Shown: piece by piece, positions 9,234 through 17,874 of the stretch
Position numbering within the stretch: position 1 is the stretch's first letter
Layout of the letters: the number at the start of each line of letters is the position of its first letter
Assembly: GCA_002340515.1 (NCBI GenBank)
Contig: DDMF01000080.1
Location: 1-45,302 of the forward strand
Length of the DNA stretch: 45,302 nucleotides
Source: Rhodobacteraceae bacterium UBA2553
Lineage (GTDB): Bacteria; Pseudomonadota; Alphaproteobacteria; Rhodobacterales; Rhodobacteraceae
Reading direction: 5' to 3'
The notes under the pieces: model-generated
Told to the model about the DNA's origin: nothing
The model's database searches: none
What the model saw: only the letters and a program-made list of their open reading frames with translations
Made by a program: the position numbers and the translations under genes

Positions 9234-10031
9234 ATGACCGGTTGGGCGATTTTAAAACATTCGCTTAGAATGATGCTCGCAAATTATGGTTTTGTCATTT
9301 TTATGTCGCTGCTTTTTTCCGTGGCACTACCGGCATCGAGTTTTTGTGTGGATTGGCTAAAGTCAGCAAAATTTTTACCAACCTGGGTGCAGTTGGCATC
9401 GGCATTTTTACTGCTTGATGTTCTCTGTCTGGGTATAGTGCTTTTACTTGTATCGTATGTGGCAGTTAGGTGGCACCGTAGGATCATTTTAGGAAATACC
9501 AAGCGCTCTTGGAATCCGTTTAGGCATGGACGCTTGGTGCTTATGTATTGGTGGAAGCTGCTAGGGCTTTCGGTTTTGTACATAGCCTTCTTCGTGCCCT
9601 TCCTGTTTGTCTATATCCAATTGTTGGTCGGGCAATCAGGTGGGATGCTACAAATAGAAATGAATAGCGTGTTCTTCCTCTCTATTTTAACTGGCATATG
9701 GGGGTGTTTGGCGTTGTTTATACCGCTCCGCTTATCACCTATCTTGGTTGCCGCTGCACTAGATGAAGACATGCGCGTCAAAGAGGCTTGGCTGGCAACA
9801 CGAGGCTCATCTAGAGCTATTTTTGATCTTTTGTTTTGGGCTTTTCTCGTGTGGGCGGCTCTTTTTGGGTTGGGCGGATTGATGGCTTTCGGAGCTACTG
9901 GGGTAGGGCTTTTCACCGGCATCGCGATTCTTGTAGGTGTGCTGCTTTTTGTCGGGTTCGAGATTATGGCCGCAATAGCGATTATCACCACGATTTATGA
10001 CCATTTTGTCGAAGGTCTTGATCTCGCTTGA
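9234..10031 (+). CDS. Orphan integral membrane protein, AT-rich
   Basis: A 265-residue protein with about six hydrophobic segments (roughly residues 18-37, 53-76, 104-127, 143-170, 192-217 and 220-252). I do not recognise a family. The helix between segments 4 and 5 (LDEDMRVKEAWLATRG) resembles the short amphipathic connector seen in bacterial membrane proteins of the glycerophosphoryl-phosphodiester membrane-domain or DUF-type six-helix group, but this is weak. The start ATG 9234 has GAGG upstream. Codon use is notably richer in A/T (TTT, TTA, ATT) than in neighbouring argG and ilvA, which suggests recent acquisition. It ends 38 bases before ilvA on the same strand; the pairing may be incidental. 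Confidence 0.7.
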   Translation: MTGWAILKHSLRMMLANYGFVIFMSLLFSVALPASSFCVDWLKSAKFLPTWVQLASAFLLLDVLCLGIVLLLVSYVAVRWHRRIILGNTKRSWNPFRHGRLVLMYWWKLLGLSVLYIAFFVPFLFVYIQLLVGQSGGMLQIEMNSVFFLSILTGIWGCLALFIPLRLSPILVAAALDEDMRVKEAWLATRGSSRAIFDLLFWAFLVWAALFGLGGLMAFGATGVGLFTGIAILVGVLLFVGFEIMAAIAIITTIYDHFVEGLDLA

Positions 10032-10069
10032 CCCTTGCCAAGTTGTTTCCCTTGGGTCAGACATTCCGG

Positions 10070-11317
10070 ATGAGCGATTTTCTAAAAAAAGCCCGTGTGG
10101 CAGAACAGCAGATGCGGGCGCTTTTCCCCGCGACGCCGTTACAGCGTAATGATCACCTGTCGGCCAAATTCGGTGCGGACATTTGGCTAAAGCGCGAAGA
10201 CCTGTCACCGGTGCGCAGCTATAAAATCCGTGGTGCGCTGAATGCCATGAGCAAGGCGTTGGCAAAGACGCCAGACCAAGATGTGTTTGTCTGCGCCTCT
10301 GCCGGCAATCACGCGCAGGGCGTGGCCTATGTGTCCAAGCATTTTGGGGTGAAAGGCGTGATTTTCATGCCCGTGACCACGCCACAGCAGAAAATCGACA
10401 AGACCCGGATTTTTGGTGGTGACGCGATTGAGATCCGGCTGATCGGGGATTACTTCGACGATACGCTGATCGCCGCCCAAGCCTATTGCGCAGAGGTTGG
10501 TGGTCACTTCCTGTCACCCTTTGACGACAAAGATGTGATCGAAGGGCAAGCCAGCGTGGCAGCAGAGGCAGTGGCCCAATTGGGTCGCGCGCCTGATATC
10601 GTGGTGCTGCCCGTCGGTGGCGGTGGTCTGTCAGCCGGAATCACGCGGTATATGGGTGAAGTCGCCCCCAAGACCGAGATTTTTTATGTCGAACCCGCAG
10701 GTGGGGCGTCGCTTGCGGCGGCCCTTGCGGCTGGTGCCCCGGTGACCTTGGATCGGGTTGACAATTTTGTGGATGGGGCCGCCGTCGCCCGGATCGGTGC
10801 GCTGACCTTTAATGTTCTCAAGAACGTATCGCCAAACAAAGTGCGCGCGATCCCGGAGGATCGGATTTGCACAACCATCCTTGATATGCTTAATGTCGAA
10901 GGCGTTGTTTTGGAACCCGCAGGGGCCTTGTCTGTCGATGCGCTGAAGGATCTTCAGGATGAAATTGCCGGAAAAACCATAATATGTGTCACGTCTGGCG
11001 GAAATTTTGATTTTGAGCGCCTTCCAGAAGTGAAAGAACGTGCGCAGCGTTATGCGGGGTTGAAGAAATACTTGCTGCTACGCTTGCCGCAGCGCCCCGG
11101 AGCTTTGAAGGATTTTCTTCAGATTCTGGGTCCGGACGACAACATCGCCCGGTTTGAATATCTGAAGAAATCCGCACGGAATTTCGGATCTGTGCTGATT
11201 GGTATTGAAACCAACCGGTCTGAAAATTTCGATGCGCTCTTTGCGGGGTTGGATGCCGGTGGGTTTGCTTATTCAGACATCACAGATGATGAAACCGTGG
11301 CGGAATTTGTGATCTAA
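10070..11317 (+). CDS. ilvA: Threonine ammonia-lyase (threonine dehydratase)
   Basis: A 415-residue PLP enzyme converting threonine to 2-oxobutyrate, the first step of isoleucine synthesis. The PLP lysine lies in SPVRSYKIRGALNAM, the substrate loop in CASAGNHAQGVA, and the phosphate-binding glycine loop in VVLPVGGGGLSAGI. A C-terminal ACT-like regulatory domain begins near residue 330 (KKYLLLRLPQRPGALKDF). One such domain and this length match the shorter biosynthetic IlvA. The start ATG 10070 is chosen because homologous N-termini begin close to here; the upstream frame has a non-ATG start and overlaps the preceding gene. The stop overlaps the convergent Hpt gene by three to four bases. Confidence 0.92.
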   Translation: MSDFLKKARVAEQQMRALFPATPLQRNDHLSAKFGADIWLKREDLSPVRSYKIRGALNAMSKALAKTPDQDVFVCASAGNHAQGVAYVSKHFGVKGVIFMPVTTPQQKIDKTRIFGGDAIEIRLIGDYFDDTLIAAQAYCAEVGGHFLSPFDDKDVIEGQASVAAEAVAQLGRAPDIVVLPVGGGGLSAGITRYMGEVAPKTEIFYVEPAGGASLAAALAAGAPVTLDRVDNFVDGAAVARIGALTFNVLKNVSPNKVRAIPEDRICTTILDMLNVEGVVLEPAGALSVDALKDLQDEIAGKTIICVTSGGNFDFERLPEVKERAQRYAGLKKYLLLRLPQRPGALKDFLQILGPDDNIARFEYLKKSARNFGSVLIGIETNRSENFDALFAGLDAGGFAYSDITDDETVAEFVI

Positions 11318-11625
11318 CGCGCGGTGAATGCTTCTTTTGAGGCGGAATAGGTTTCAAACACGGGTGCCAATTGCACGGCGTCAGATTTCCCCTCTGCCGC
11401 CAACCGTTCGCCTTCGCCGCAAAGCTTTGACAAGGCTTGAAAGCCGAGGTTGAGGGACGAGCTTTTTAAAAAGTGCAGATCCTGTTCGTACTGATCAGGC
11501 TCGGGTTTGGTCCGCAGCCGTTCAATGACTTCGTCCACTTCCTCAAGAAACATTTCAGCCACCTCGGCAAAATCCTCTTCGCCGATTTCTTCTTTCAACT
11601 CATTAACGCGATCCCAGCTGATCAT
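11314..11625 (-). CDS. Histidine phosphotransfer (Hpt) domain protein
   Basis: A 103-residue, all-helical, acidic protein. His51 sits in DLHFLKSSSLNLGF, which matches the Hpt phosphoacceptor motif HxLKG(S/A)xxxxG except that the glycine after lysine is serine. There is no kinase or receiver domain. ATG 11625 is preceded by GGAGGGG at good spacing; the ATG at 11667 would add an unlikely hydrophobic lead. It is transcribed divergently, 177 bases away, from a receiver-PP2C phosphatase gene. The two could form a phosphorelay in which Hpt passes phosphate to that receiver or drains it (inference). Confidence 0.85.
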   Translation of the reverse strand: MISWDRVNELKEEIGEEDFAEVAEMFLEEVDEVIERLRTKPEPDQYEQDLHFLKSSSLNLGFQALSKLCGEGERLAAEGKSDAVQLAPVFETYSASKEAFTAR

Positions 11626-11802
11626 ATTGATCCCCTCCGGTCCTATCACATACAAAAACTGTACCATTGATAGAGCCCGAGCCTTAACATCTCGTTATTA
11701 AACACAGAAATTCCGTGCAAATTTTAGGATTAACCAGCGGGCAATACCTGAGTCGTATGGCTTGGTCGGGTCAAGTGATCCGTGAGGCATAAGGAACCTG
11801 TT

Positions 11803-13098
11803 TTGAAATCACGCGTTGCATCTCAATTGCCAGATATTGCCGATCTGGAAACGCCGTCGGCAGTCGGGGCAGATGCTGTCAAAACCATTCTTGTGGTGGA
11901 TGACAGTCGGGCGCAACGCATGATTGTGAGTTCCACATTAAAGCGTCAGGGGTTCACGGTTGTTGAGGCTGGATCAGGTGATGAAGCGCTGGAGAAGATC
12001 GCAGCGGAAGATATTGATTTGATCCTTTCAGACTGGATGATGCCGGGCATGGACGGGCTGGAGCTTTGTCAGGCGTTCCGGGCCCTTCCGCGTGACAAAT
12101 ACGGATATTTTATCCTGCTGACCTCAAAAAGTGAAAAAGGCGCTGTTGCGCAGGGCTTGGATGTTGGCGCGGACGATTTTTTGAACAAGCCCGTCAATGC
12201 CGAAGAGCTACGTGCGCGGATCAATGCGGGTGGGCGCATCATGCGGATGGAACGCGAACTTCAGGAGAAGAATCGCCTGGTTTCGGCGACGCTTTCTGAA
12301 ATTCAGACCATTTATGATTCGATTGATCGGGATCTGGTTGAAGCGCGCAATATGCAACAATCCTTGGTTCGCGAACGCTTCCGCGATTATGGCACCGCCG
12401 AAGTCAGCCTGCTGTTGCAGCCCTGTGGGCATGTGGGTGGGGATCTTGTTGGGATGTTCCAGCCAGATGATAATACGGTCGCTATTTACTCAATTGATGT
12501 GTCTGGTCATGGAATTGCATCGGCCTTGCTGACGGCGCGATTGGCGTCTTACTTGTCTGATGGATCACCCGAGCAAAACATCACTTCTGCAAGCGCACCG
12601 GGCGGAAAAACCCGCCTACGTGACCCAGAAGAAGTTGCATTCCTTTTGAACACAATGATGCTTGAGGACATGCCGACCGAGCACTATTTTACCATGATCA
12701 TGTCATATCTGGACCTATCCACCGGTAAGATTGTGTTGACCCAATGCGGCCATCCCAACCCCGCGCTTTTGCGTCCAGACGGGTCGGTGGAGTATTTGGG
12801 TGATGGTGGGATGCCAATCGGACTAATCCGGGGTAGCAAATATGAGCGGTTTGAATTCACGCTCGAGCCGGGTGATCGCCTGATGTTCTATTCAGACGGG
12901 TTCACCGAGGCCGAAAATGAGAAAAATGAAATGTTGGATGAAGACGGATTTGAAGAGGTAATTGCGCACAATGCCCAACTCAAACGTCAAGAGTTTTTGG
13001 ATGGTTTGGTTTGGGAGGTTGATAAATTTTGCGGTGAAAAAGAATTCGGCGATGACTTGTCCATGTCTTTGATTGAATACAAAGGTCCGCCTGTATAA
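11803..13098 (+). CDS. Response regulator fused to a PP2C/SpoIIE-type serine phosphatase
   Basis: About 431 residues from TTG 11803, which is preceded by AAGGA at seven bases. An in-frame GTG at 11782 would add seven residues and lacks such a site. The receiver domain (residues ~28-145) has the acidic pair in VVDDS, phosphoacceptor Asp77 in LILSDWMMPGMDG, and the conserved lysine in LNKPVN. A coiled-coil-like helix links it to a SpoIIE-like PP2C phosphatase domain with metal-binding motifs GGDLVGMF, SIDVSGHGIASAL, LTQCGHPNPALL and MFYSDGFTEAENE. Such proteins dephosphorylate an anti-sigma antagonist or similar serine-phosphorylated partner when the receiver is phosphorylated. No partner-switch gene is adjacent, so the target is unknown. 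The Hpt gene opposite is the likely phosphate donor. Confidence 0.87.
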   Translation: MKSRVASQLPDIADLETPSAVGADAVKTILVVDDSRAQRMIVSSTLKRQGFTVVEAGSGDEALEKIAAEDIDLILSDWMMPGMDGLELCQAFRALPRDKYGYFILLTSKSEKGAVAQGLDVGADDFLNKPVNAEELRARINAGGRIMRMERELQEKNRLVSATLSEIQTIYDSIDRDLVEARNMQQSLVRERFRDYGTAEVSLLLQPCGHVGGDLVGMFQPDDNTVAIYSIDVSGHGIASALLTARLASYLSDGSPEQNITSASAPGGKTRLRDPEEVAFLLNTMMLEDMPTEHYFTMIMSYLDLSTGKIVLTQCGHPNPALLRPDGSVEYLGDGGMPIGLIRGSKYERFEFTLEPGDRLMFYSDGFTEAENEKNEMLDEDGFEEVIAHNAQLKRQEFLDGLVWEVDKFCGEKEFGDDLSMSLIEYKGPPV

Positions 13099-13244
13099 CT
13101 CTGCTTTGCACTGCTGTTTCGTGCGCAAATTGGGTTGCGTTACATCATTTTTTCCACCATTCCCCCTTTTTCCCTTACTTGCCGCGCCCATATAGACGCG
13201 ATATGGCAGGGGAACTGCCGCAAGCTCAGCCCGTGGAAAACCCA

Positions 13245-14243
13245 ATGACACTCGGAAATTTGATCGCCTGGGATGATACCATCCTGCCCTTCCAACTGGA
13301 CAATTGCGATGTGCGCGGTCGCGTGGTGCGCCTGGATGGCACGCTCGATACCGTGTTGTCGCAGCACAATTACCCGCCCGCGATTGAGGCTTTGGTGGCG
13401 GAGGCTGCTTTGCTGACCGCGATGATTGGGCAATCCATCAAACTGCGCTGGAAACTTTCCCTGCAAATTCGCGGTGACGGTCCCGCGCGTTTGATTGCAA
13501 CGGACTATTATGCACCTGAAAAAGAAGGCGACCCAGCTATGGTGCGCGCCTATGCCAGCTATGACGAAGATCGGCTGGACGCAGACGTCGCCGCGTTTGA
13601 CCAGATCGGCAAAGGTTTCTTTGCGGTTTTAATTGATCAGGGCGATGGCAAAACACCTTATTCGGGCATGACGCCCATCGCCGGAAACTCGCTTTCTGAT
13701 TGTGCGCAGGTTTATTTTGCCCAATCTGAACAGCTGCCAACTCGGTTTCACCTGAGTTTTGGTCGGTCCATATGGGCCGGGGGTGAAGAAAGCTGGCGCG
13801 CGGGCGGTGTGATGCTGCAGCACATGCCCAAAGCCAGCCCGCATGTGACCGGCGAAGGTGGTTCCGGTGAAGGGGGGGTGCTTTCGGCGGATGATTTGCT
13901 GGGGGAGGATGACAAAGAAAACTGGAACCGTGCGAATATCCTGCTGTCTTCGGTGGAAGAACTGGAATTGATTGGACCGTCTGTGTCCCCTACCGCCTTG
14001 TTGACTCGCCTGTTTCACGAGGAAGATCCGCGCGTTTATGATCCGCAACAAGTGCGCTTCGGGTGCACCTGTTCTGAAGACCGCGTACGCGAAAGCTTGT
14101 CGATCTACTCGGTGAAAGACATTGCCTATATGACCAAAGATAATGGCCGCCTGACAGCAGATTGCCAGTTCTGTGGGGCGCATTACGATCTGGATCCTGC
14201 AACCGTGGGAAAAGATGCAAAAGGTCAGGACAGTGAGGCCTGA
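13245..14243 (+). CDS. hslO: Hsp33 redox-regulated chaperone
   Basis: A 332-residue Hsp33. It starts with the family-like TLGNLIAWDDTILPFQLD, and the C-terminus holds the four zinc cysteines as CTC (in RFGCTCSEDRV) and CQFC (in LTADCQFCGAHYDL). Oxidation releases the zinc and activates the holdase in the cytoplasm. An in-frame ATG at 13203 would add 14 residues; neither start has a strong ribosome site, and I chose 13245 from family N-termini. The 3' end overlaps the start of the Nudix gene, and the block continues through three more overlapping genes. Confidence 0.92.
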   Translation: MTLGNLIAWDDTILPFQLDNCDVRGRVVRLDGTLDTVLSQHNYPPAIEALVAEAALLTAMIGQSIKLRWKLSLQIRGDGPARLIATDYYAPEKEGDPAMVRAYASYDEDRLDADVAAFDQIGKGFFAVLIDQGDGKTPYSGMTPIAGNSLSDCAQVYFAQSEQLPTRFHLSFGRSIWAGGEESWRAGGVMLQHMPKASPHVTGEGGSGEGGVLSADDLLGEDDKENWNRANILLSSVEELELIGPSVSPTALLTRLFHEEDPRVYDPQQVRFGCTCSEDRVRESLSIYSVKDIAYMTKDNGRLTADCQFCGAHYDLDPATVGKDAKGQDSEA

Positions 14244-14829
14244 GATTGAACATATCCGGCGTGCGCTTGCCCATTCGGGCGGGGGCAGCTCGGATTTTGA
14301 TCTCAACCCGAATGTGACCCTCCCTAAGGGGCGCGTCCTGCGGCCCGCTGCTGTATTGATCCCGCTGATCTATGTCGAAGATGAACTGCGGTTGATCCTG
14401 ACCAAACGGGCCTCGCATTTGAAGCATCATCCGGGGCAAATTGCGTTCCCCGGTGGAAAAGTGGATCCAGAAGATGCCGGTCCGGTAGAGGCTGCTTTGC
14501 GCGAAGCGTGGGAGGAAGTCGGCCTGCCGCAGGACGCGGTCTCGGTGTTTGGCGAAATGCCAGCCCATGAAACCGTGACGTCCTATTCGGTCACCCCGGT
14601 TCTCGGATTGGTGACCCGGCCTTTTGTGGAGCGTCCAGAGGCGGGCGAGGTTGACGAGGTGTTCACGGTCCCGTTCAAACATGTCTCTAATCCAGCCAAC
14701 TTCGTCACTCAGGGCCGGGTCTGGCAAGGCGCGCCGCGATACTATGAAACAGTGCCCTATGGCCCCTATTACATTTGGGGGGCCACAGCGCGGATCCTTC
14801 GCATGTTGGCCGAAAGGCTGTCTTCATGA
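14215..14829 (+). CDS. Nudix hydrolase, CoA pyrophosphatase type
   Basis: A 204-residue Nudix protein. The Nudix box is GGKVDPEDAGPVEAALREAW followed by EEVGL, which fits GX5EX7REUXEEXGU with one extra spacing typical of this subgroup. It is preceded by LTKRASHLKHHPGQIAFPGG, which marks the NUDT7/NUDT8 CoA-pyrophosphatase (YeaB/NudL-like) branch. The expected reaction splits CoA into phosphopantetheine and ADP. The start may be ATG 14215, or GTG 14233, which has AGG nearby; both overlap the end of hslO. Its stop overlaps the next gene as ATGA, which suggests translational coupling. Confidence 0.85.
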   Translation: MQKVRTVRPEIEHIRRALAHSGGGSSDFDLNPNVTLPKGRVLRPAAVLIPLIYVEDELRLILTKRASHLKHHPGQIAFPGGKVDPEDAGPVEAALREAWEEVGLPQDAVSVFGEMPAHETVTSYSVTPVLGLVTRPFVERPEAGEVDEVFTVPFKHVSNPANFVTQGRVWQGAPRYYETVPYGPYYIWGATARILRMLAERLSS

Positions 14830-15971
14830 CGCAAATTACTGCAGATTGGATCAAGAACCCGCGTGTTCAGCGATTGGCACAGGCCTTTCTGTCGCATGGC
14901 TTTGAAATCTATTTCGTTGGTGGATGCGTGCGAAATGCGTTGATGGGCGCGCCTGTCGCCGACCTCGACTTGTCAACCAATGCCCGCCCGGAACAAATGG
15001 TCGAGCTGGCCAAAGCGGCTGGGTTTCGGCCCGTGCCCACCGGGATTGACCACGGCACAATAACCGTGGTGGTCGAGGGCGAAGGGTTTGAAATCACCAC
15101 TTATCGCAAAGATGTGGAAACCGATGGCCGCCGCGCGGTGGTTGCTTTTGCAGACACGATGGAAGAAGACGCGAACCGTCGTGATTTCACGATGAACGCC
15201 CTTTATGCGGATGCAGGGGGGCGGGTGATTGACCCGCTGAACGGTTTGCCTGATCTGCTGGACAGGCGGGTGCGGTTCATTGATGACGCCACGGCGCGCA
15301 TCCGGGAAGACTATCTTCGAACCTTAAGGTTTTTCAGATTTTACGCCTGGTATAGCAATGAGGCTGAAGGCCCGGATCAAGAGGCTTTGGCGGCAATTTC
15401 CGCCAATTTAGGCGGGTTAGAGACGCTTTCGCGCGAACGTGTCGGGGCGGAGATGCTCAAACTCCTTTCCGCAACAAACCCTGCACCCGCCGTTGCGACG
15501 ATGGCGCAATGTGGTGTGTTGCAGGCGCTGCTACCGGGAACGGATGCGCGCGGATTGCCCATTTTGGTGCATTTGGAAGATGGGTTGCAGGTTGATCCGA
15601 TCCGGCGGCTTGCTGTGCTGGGCGGTGTGGATGTCGCGCGATCTTTACGGTTGTCGCGCAAAGAGGCGAAGACATTGCAAGCTTTGCGGGATGGAATGGG
15701 GTCGATGACCGGGGCTGCGGAGCTGGCTTACCGGGAAGGCGCCGATCTTGCCCGGGACATCCTTCTTTTGCGGGCGGCTCAGATGGAACTCCCGCTTCCG
15801 ATTGGATATGAGGTGGATATCACAAAAGGGGCGGCAGCCCAGTTTCCGATCACTCCTGCGGATTTAATGCCTGCGTTTTCCGGCCCCGCGCTGGGCGCAG
15901 AACTCAAACGGCGCGAAGCCCTTTGGATTGCCTCTGATTTTACTTTGACCCGCGAGGAGCTGCTGACATGA
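14826..15971 (+). CDS. CCA-adding enzyme / class II tRNA nucleotidyltransferase family protein
   Basis: A 381-residue class II nucleotidyltransferase. The catalytic pattern is YFVGGCVRNALMGAPVADLDLST (Gly-Gly followed by Asp-x-Asp). Further motifs are RRDFTMNALYAD and, for head and neck, RIREDYLRTLRFFRFYAWY, which contacts the incoming ATP or CTP. In alphaproteobacteria this single PcnB/Cca-like protein matures or repairs tRNA 3' CCA ends. Poly(A) polymerase is the other family function and cannot be excluded by eye. ATG 14826 overlaps the Nudix stop by four bases and its own stop overlaps the next gene by four. Confidence 0.87.
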   Translation: MTQITADWIKNPRVQRLAQAFLSHGFEIYFVGGCVRNALMGAPVADLDLSTNARPEQMVELAKAAGFRPVPTGIDHGTITVVVEGEGFEITTYRKDVETDGRRAVVAFADTMEEDANRRDFTMNALYADAGGRVIDPLNGLPDLLDRRVRFIDDATARIREDYLRTLRFFRFYAWYSNEAEGPDQEALAAISANLGGLETLSRERVGAEMLKLLSATNPAPAVATMAQCGVLQALLPGTDARGLPILVHLEDGLQVDPIRRLAVLGGVDVARSLRLSRKEAKTLQALRDGMGSMTGAAELAYREGADLARDILLLRAAQMELPLPIGYEVDITKGAAAQFPITPADLMPAFSGPALGAELKRREALWIASDFTLTREELLT

Positions 15972-17203
15972 GCACCCCCAGCCAACCCACCACACATACA
16001 ATTGACCGATTGGGCCATCTTGGTGATGGTGTTGCCCACGGCCCGGTTTTTGTCCCACGCGCCCTGCCGGGTGAAGTTGTCGAGGGTGAAGTGATTGACG
16101 GCCGCATGGATGTGCCACGCATCGTGACCCCATCGCCAGACCGCGTCAAAGCGTCTTGCCCGCATTATAATACCTGCGGCGGCTGCTCGTTGTTGCATGC
16201 GTCTGATGCCTTCGTGTCCGATTGGAAATCAAATGTGGTGCGTCAGGCATTGGTTGCGCAGGGGATTGAAACTGAAATTCGCCCTATCGCCACGTCACCA
16301 GCCACGTCGCGACGGCGGGCGACGTTGTCGGCAAGACGCGGCAAAAAGGGGGCCATCGTTGGTTTCCACGGCCGTCGTTCTGGCGCGATTTCGTCGATTG
16401 AGCATTGTCAGATGCTCGCCCCAGAGTTGGTTGCGCAAGTACCAACCATAGAGGCTCTCGTTTATTTGGGCGGTTCGCGCAAAGCGGAATTATCTGTGAA
16501 TATGGCGACGTCCGAGGGCGGTATTGATATGTCGGTCATGGGCGGAAAGGCCCTAAACCGCACGTTAGAGACTGAGCTGGCGCAAGTGCTTCACAAATTT
16601 GGCCTGGCGCGACTGTCTTGGAATGGCGAGCTGATTGCCACCGAGGTTGCGCCACAACAAGCGTTTGGGCAGGCGATGGTGACCCCTCCTCCGGGTGCAT
16701 TTTTACAGGCCACGAAAGACGGTGAGGCGGTTTTGGTGGCTGCGGTTCGTGAGGCCATTGGGGGTGCAGACACAGTGGTTGACCTGTTTGCGGGCTCTGG
16801 CACCTTCAGCTTGCCATTGGCCGATCAGTCCGAAGTGCATGCTGTTGAGGGGTCGGATGCCATGATGCAGGCGTTGGATCACGGGTGGCGACGCTCAAAA
16901 GGGCTGAAGCGTGTGACCAGCGAAACCCGCGATCTGTTTCGCCGCCCCCTGATGCCCGACGAGCTGAATAAATTTGCCGCCATTGTCATTGACCCCCCAC
17001 GTGCCGGTGCCTTGGCGCAGGTCGAGGAAATTGCGCAGTCAGACGTCGCCCATGTGGCGATGGTGTCGTGCAATCCCGTGAGTTTTGCGCGGGATGCGCA
17101 GATATTGGTGGCGGCGGGTTATCGCTGTGATTGGGTTCTGCCGGTGGATCAATTCCGCTGGTCCCCGCATGTCGAATTGATCGCGGCCTTCAGCAAGGGG
17201 TGA
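15968..17203 (+). CDS. TrmA-family RNA (uracil-5-)methyltransferase, iron-sulfur type
   Basis: A 411-residue SAM-dependent methyltransferase. An N-terminal TRAM-like segment (residues ~5-55) is followed by the cysteine cluster CPHYNTCGGC (from residue ~60), a [4Fe-4S] ligand set seen in RlmD-type enzymes. The SAM-binding motif is TVVDLFAGSGTFSLPLA. The catalytic segments are VIDPPRAG and MVSCNPVSFARDA, whose Cys is the expected nucleophile. It probably methylates a uridine in 23S rRNA; the exact position cannot be read from sequence. ATGA overlap with the CCA gene makes it the last member of the hslO-led run. Confidence 0.87.
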   Translation: MSTPSQPTTHTIDRLGHLGDGVAHGPVFVPRALPGEVVEGEVIDGRMDVPRIVTPSPDRVKASCPHYNTCGGCSLLHASDAFVSDWKSNVVRQALVAQGIETEIRPIATSPATSRRRATLSARRGKKGAIVGFHGRRSGAISSIEHCQMLAPELVAQVPTIEALVYLGGSRKAELSVNMATSEGGIDMSVMGGKALNRTLETELAQVLHKFGLARLSWNGELIATEVAPQQAFGQAMVTPPPGAFLQATKDGEAVLVAAVREAIGGADTVVDLFAGSGTFSLPLADQSEVHAVEGSDAMMQALDHGWRRSKGLKRVTSETRDLFRRPLMPDELNKFAAIVIDPPRAGALAQVEEIAQSDVAHVAMVSCNPVSFARDAQILVAAGYRCDWVLPVDQFRWSPHVELIAAFSKG

Positions 17204-17298
17204 CCAGATCTGGCGTGAAATCACCACGTCGCTTGCCCCAGTGGGGCGTGATGCGCTATGGGTAAAGAAAAAAACTTGGGCAGAAACAGGCAAATGCA

Positions 17299-17802
17299 AT
17301 GCGGTATCTAATAGCAATACTGGTGATGGTCGGCGTGTTGAGCACGGCGTCCTGCGCGCGCAAAAGCAAGGTTATGCGCCAGTATGACGGCCCTGCTGTC
17401 ACGCAGATTGTGGTGTCAAAATCTCAGCGGAAAATGTTCTTGCTGCATCAAAAAGAAGTGTTGAAATCCTACCGAGTTGATCTTGGGTTTACACCAGATG
17501 GGCACAAGCAGTTCAAGGGAGATGGCAAAACCCCCGAGGGCCGCTATTTCATCAATCGGCGCAATCCGCGCAGCGCATTCCACCTTTCATTGGGCATTTC
17601 CTACCCGAACTCGGCTGATATCGCCTATGCGAAAGCGAATGAACGTGATCCGGGCGGGGATATTTTTATTCACGGTGCGCGCCGAAAGCAGGATCCGAAA
17701 GGACGTGATTGGACCTCCGGGTGCATTTCTGTATCAGACAAAGAGATCGAAGAAATCTGGTTGATGGTACAGGATGACACGGTGATTGATATTCTGCCCT
17801 AA
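17299..17802 (+). CDS. L,D-transpeptidase (YkuD) family lipoprotein
   Basis: A 167-residue exported protein. A hydrophobic N-terminus ends in a plausible lipobox (STASC, Cys about 19). The YkuD catalytic motif appears as IHGARRKQDPKGRDWTSGCIS, with His125, Ser140 and Cys142 the expected catalytic residues. Family enzymes make 3-3 cross-links in peptidoglycan or attach proteins to it. This compact single-domain form resembles the YafK group, some members of which act as hydrolases (amidases) rather than transpeptidases. It is monocistronic and followed by a terminator. A second YkuD protein is encoded 750 bases downstream. Confidence 0.82.
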   Translation: MRYLIAILVMVGVLSTASCARKSKVMRQYDGPAVTQIVVSKSQRKMFLLHQKEVLKSYRVDLGFTPDGHKQFKGDGKTPEGRYFINRRNPRSAFHLSLGISYPNSADIAYAKANERDPGGDIFIHGARRKQDPKGRDWTSGCISVSDKEIEEIWLMVQDDTVIDILP

Positions 17803-17825
17803 GGCGTTGCTGCGTCTGGGGCATA

Positions 17826-17854
17826 AAAAAACCGCGCTTCTAAGGCGCGGTTTT
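17826..17854. terminator. Bidirectional terminator between YkuD lipoprotein and CAP protein
   Basis: ACCGCGC pairs with GCGCGGT around a short loop; AAAAAA precedes it and TTTT follows it, so it works on both strands for the convergent genes. Confidence 0.85.
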
Positions 17855-17874
17855 GTCGTTTCAGGTGGTCGGTC

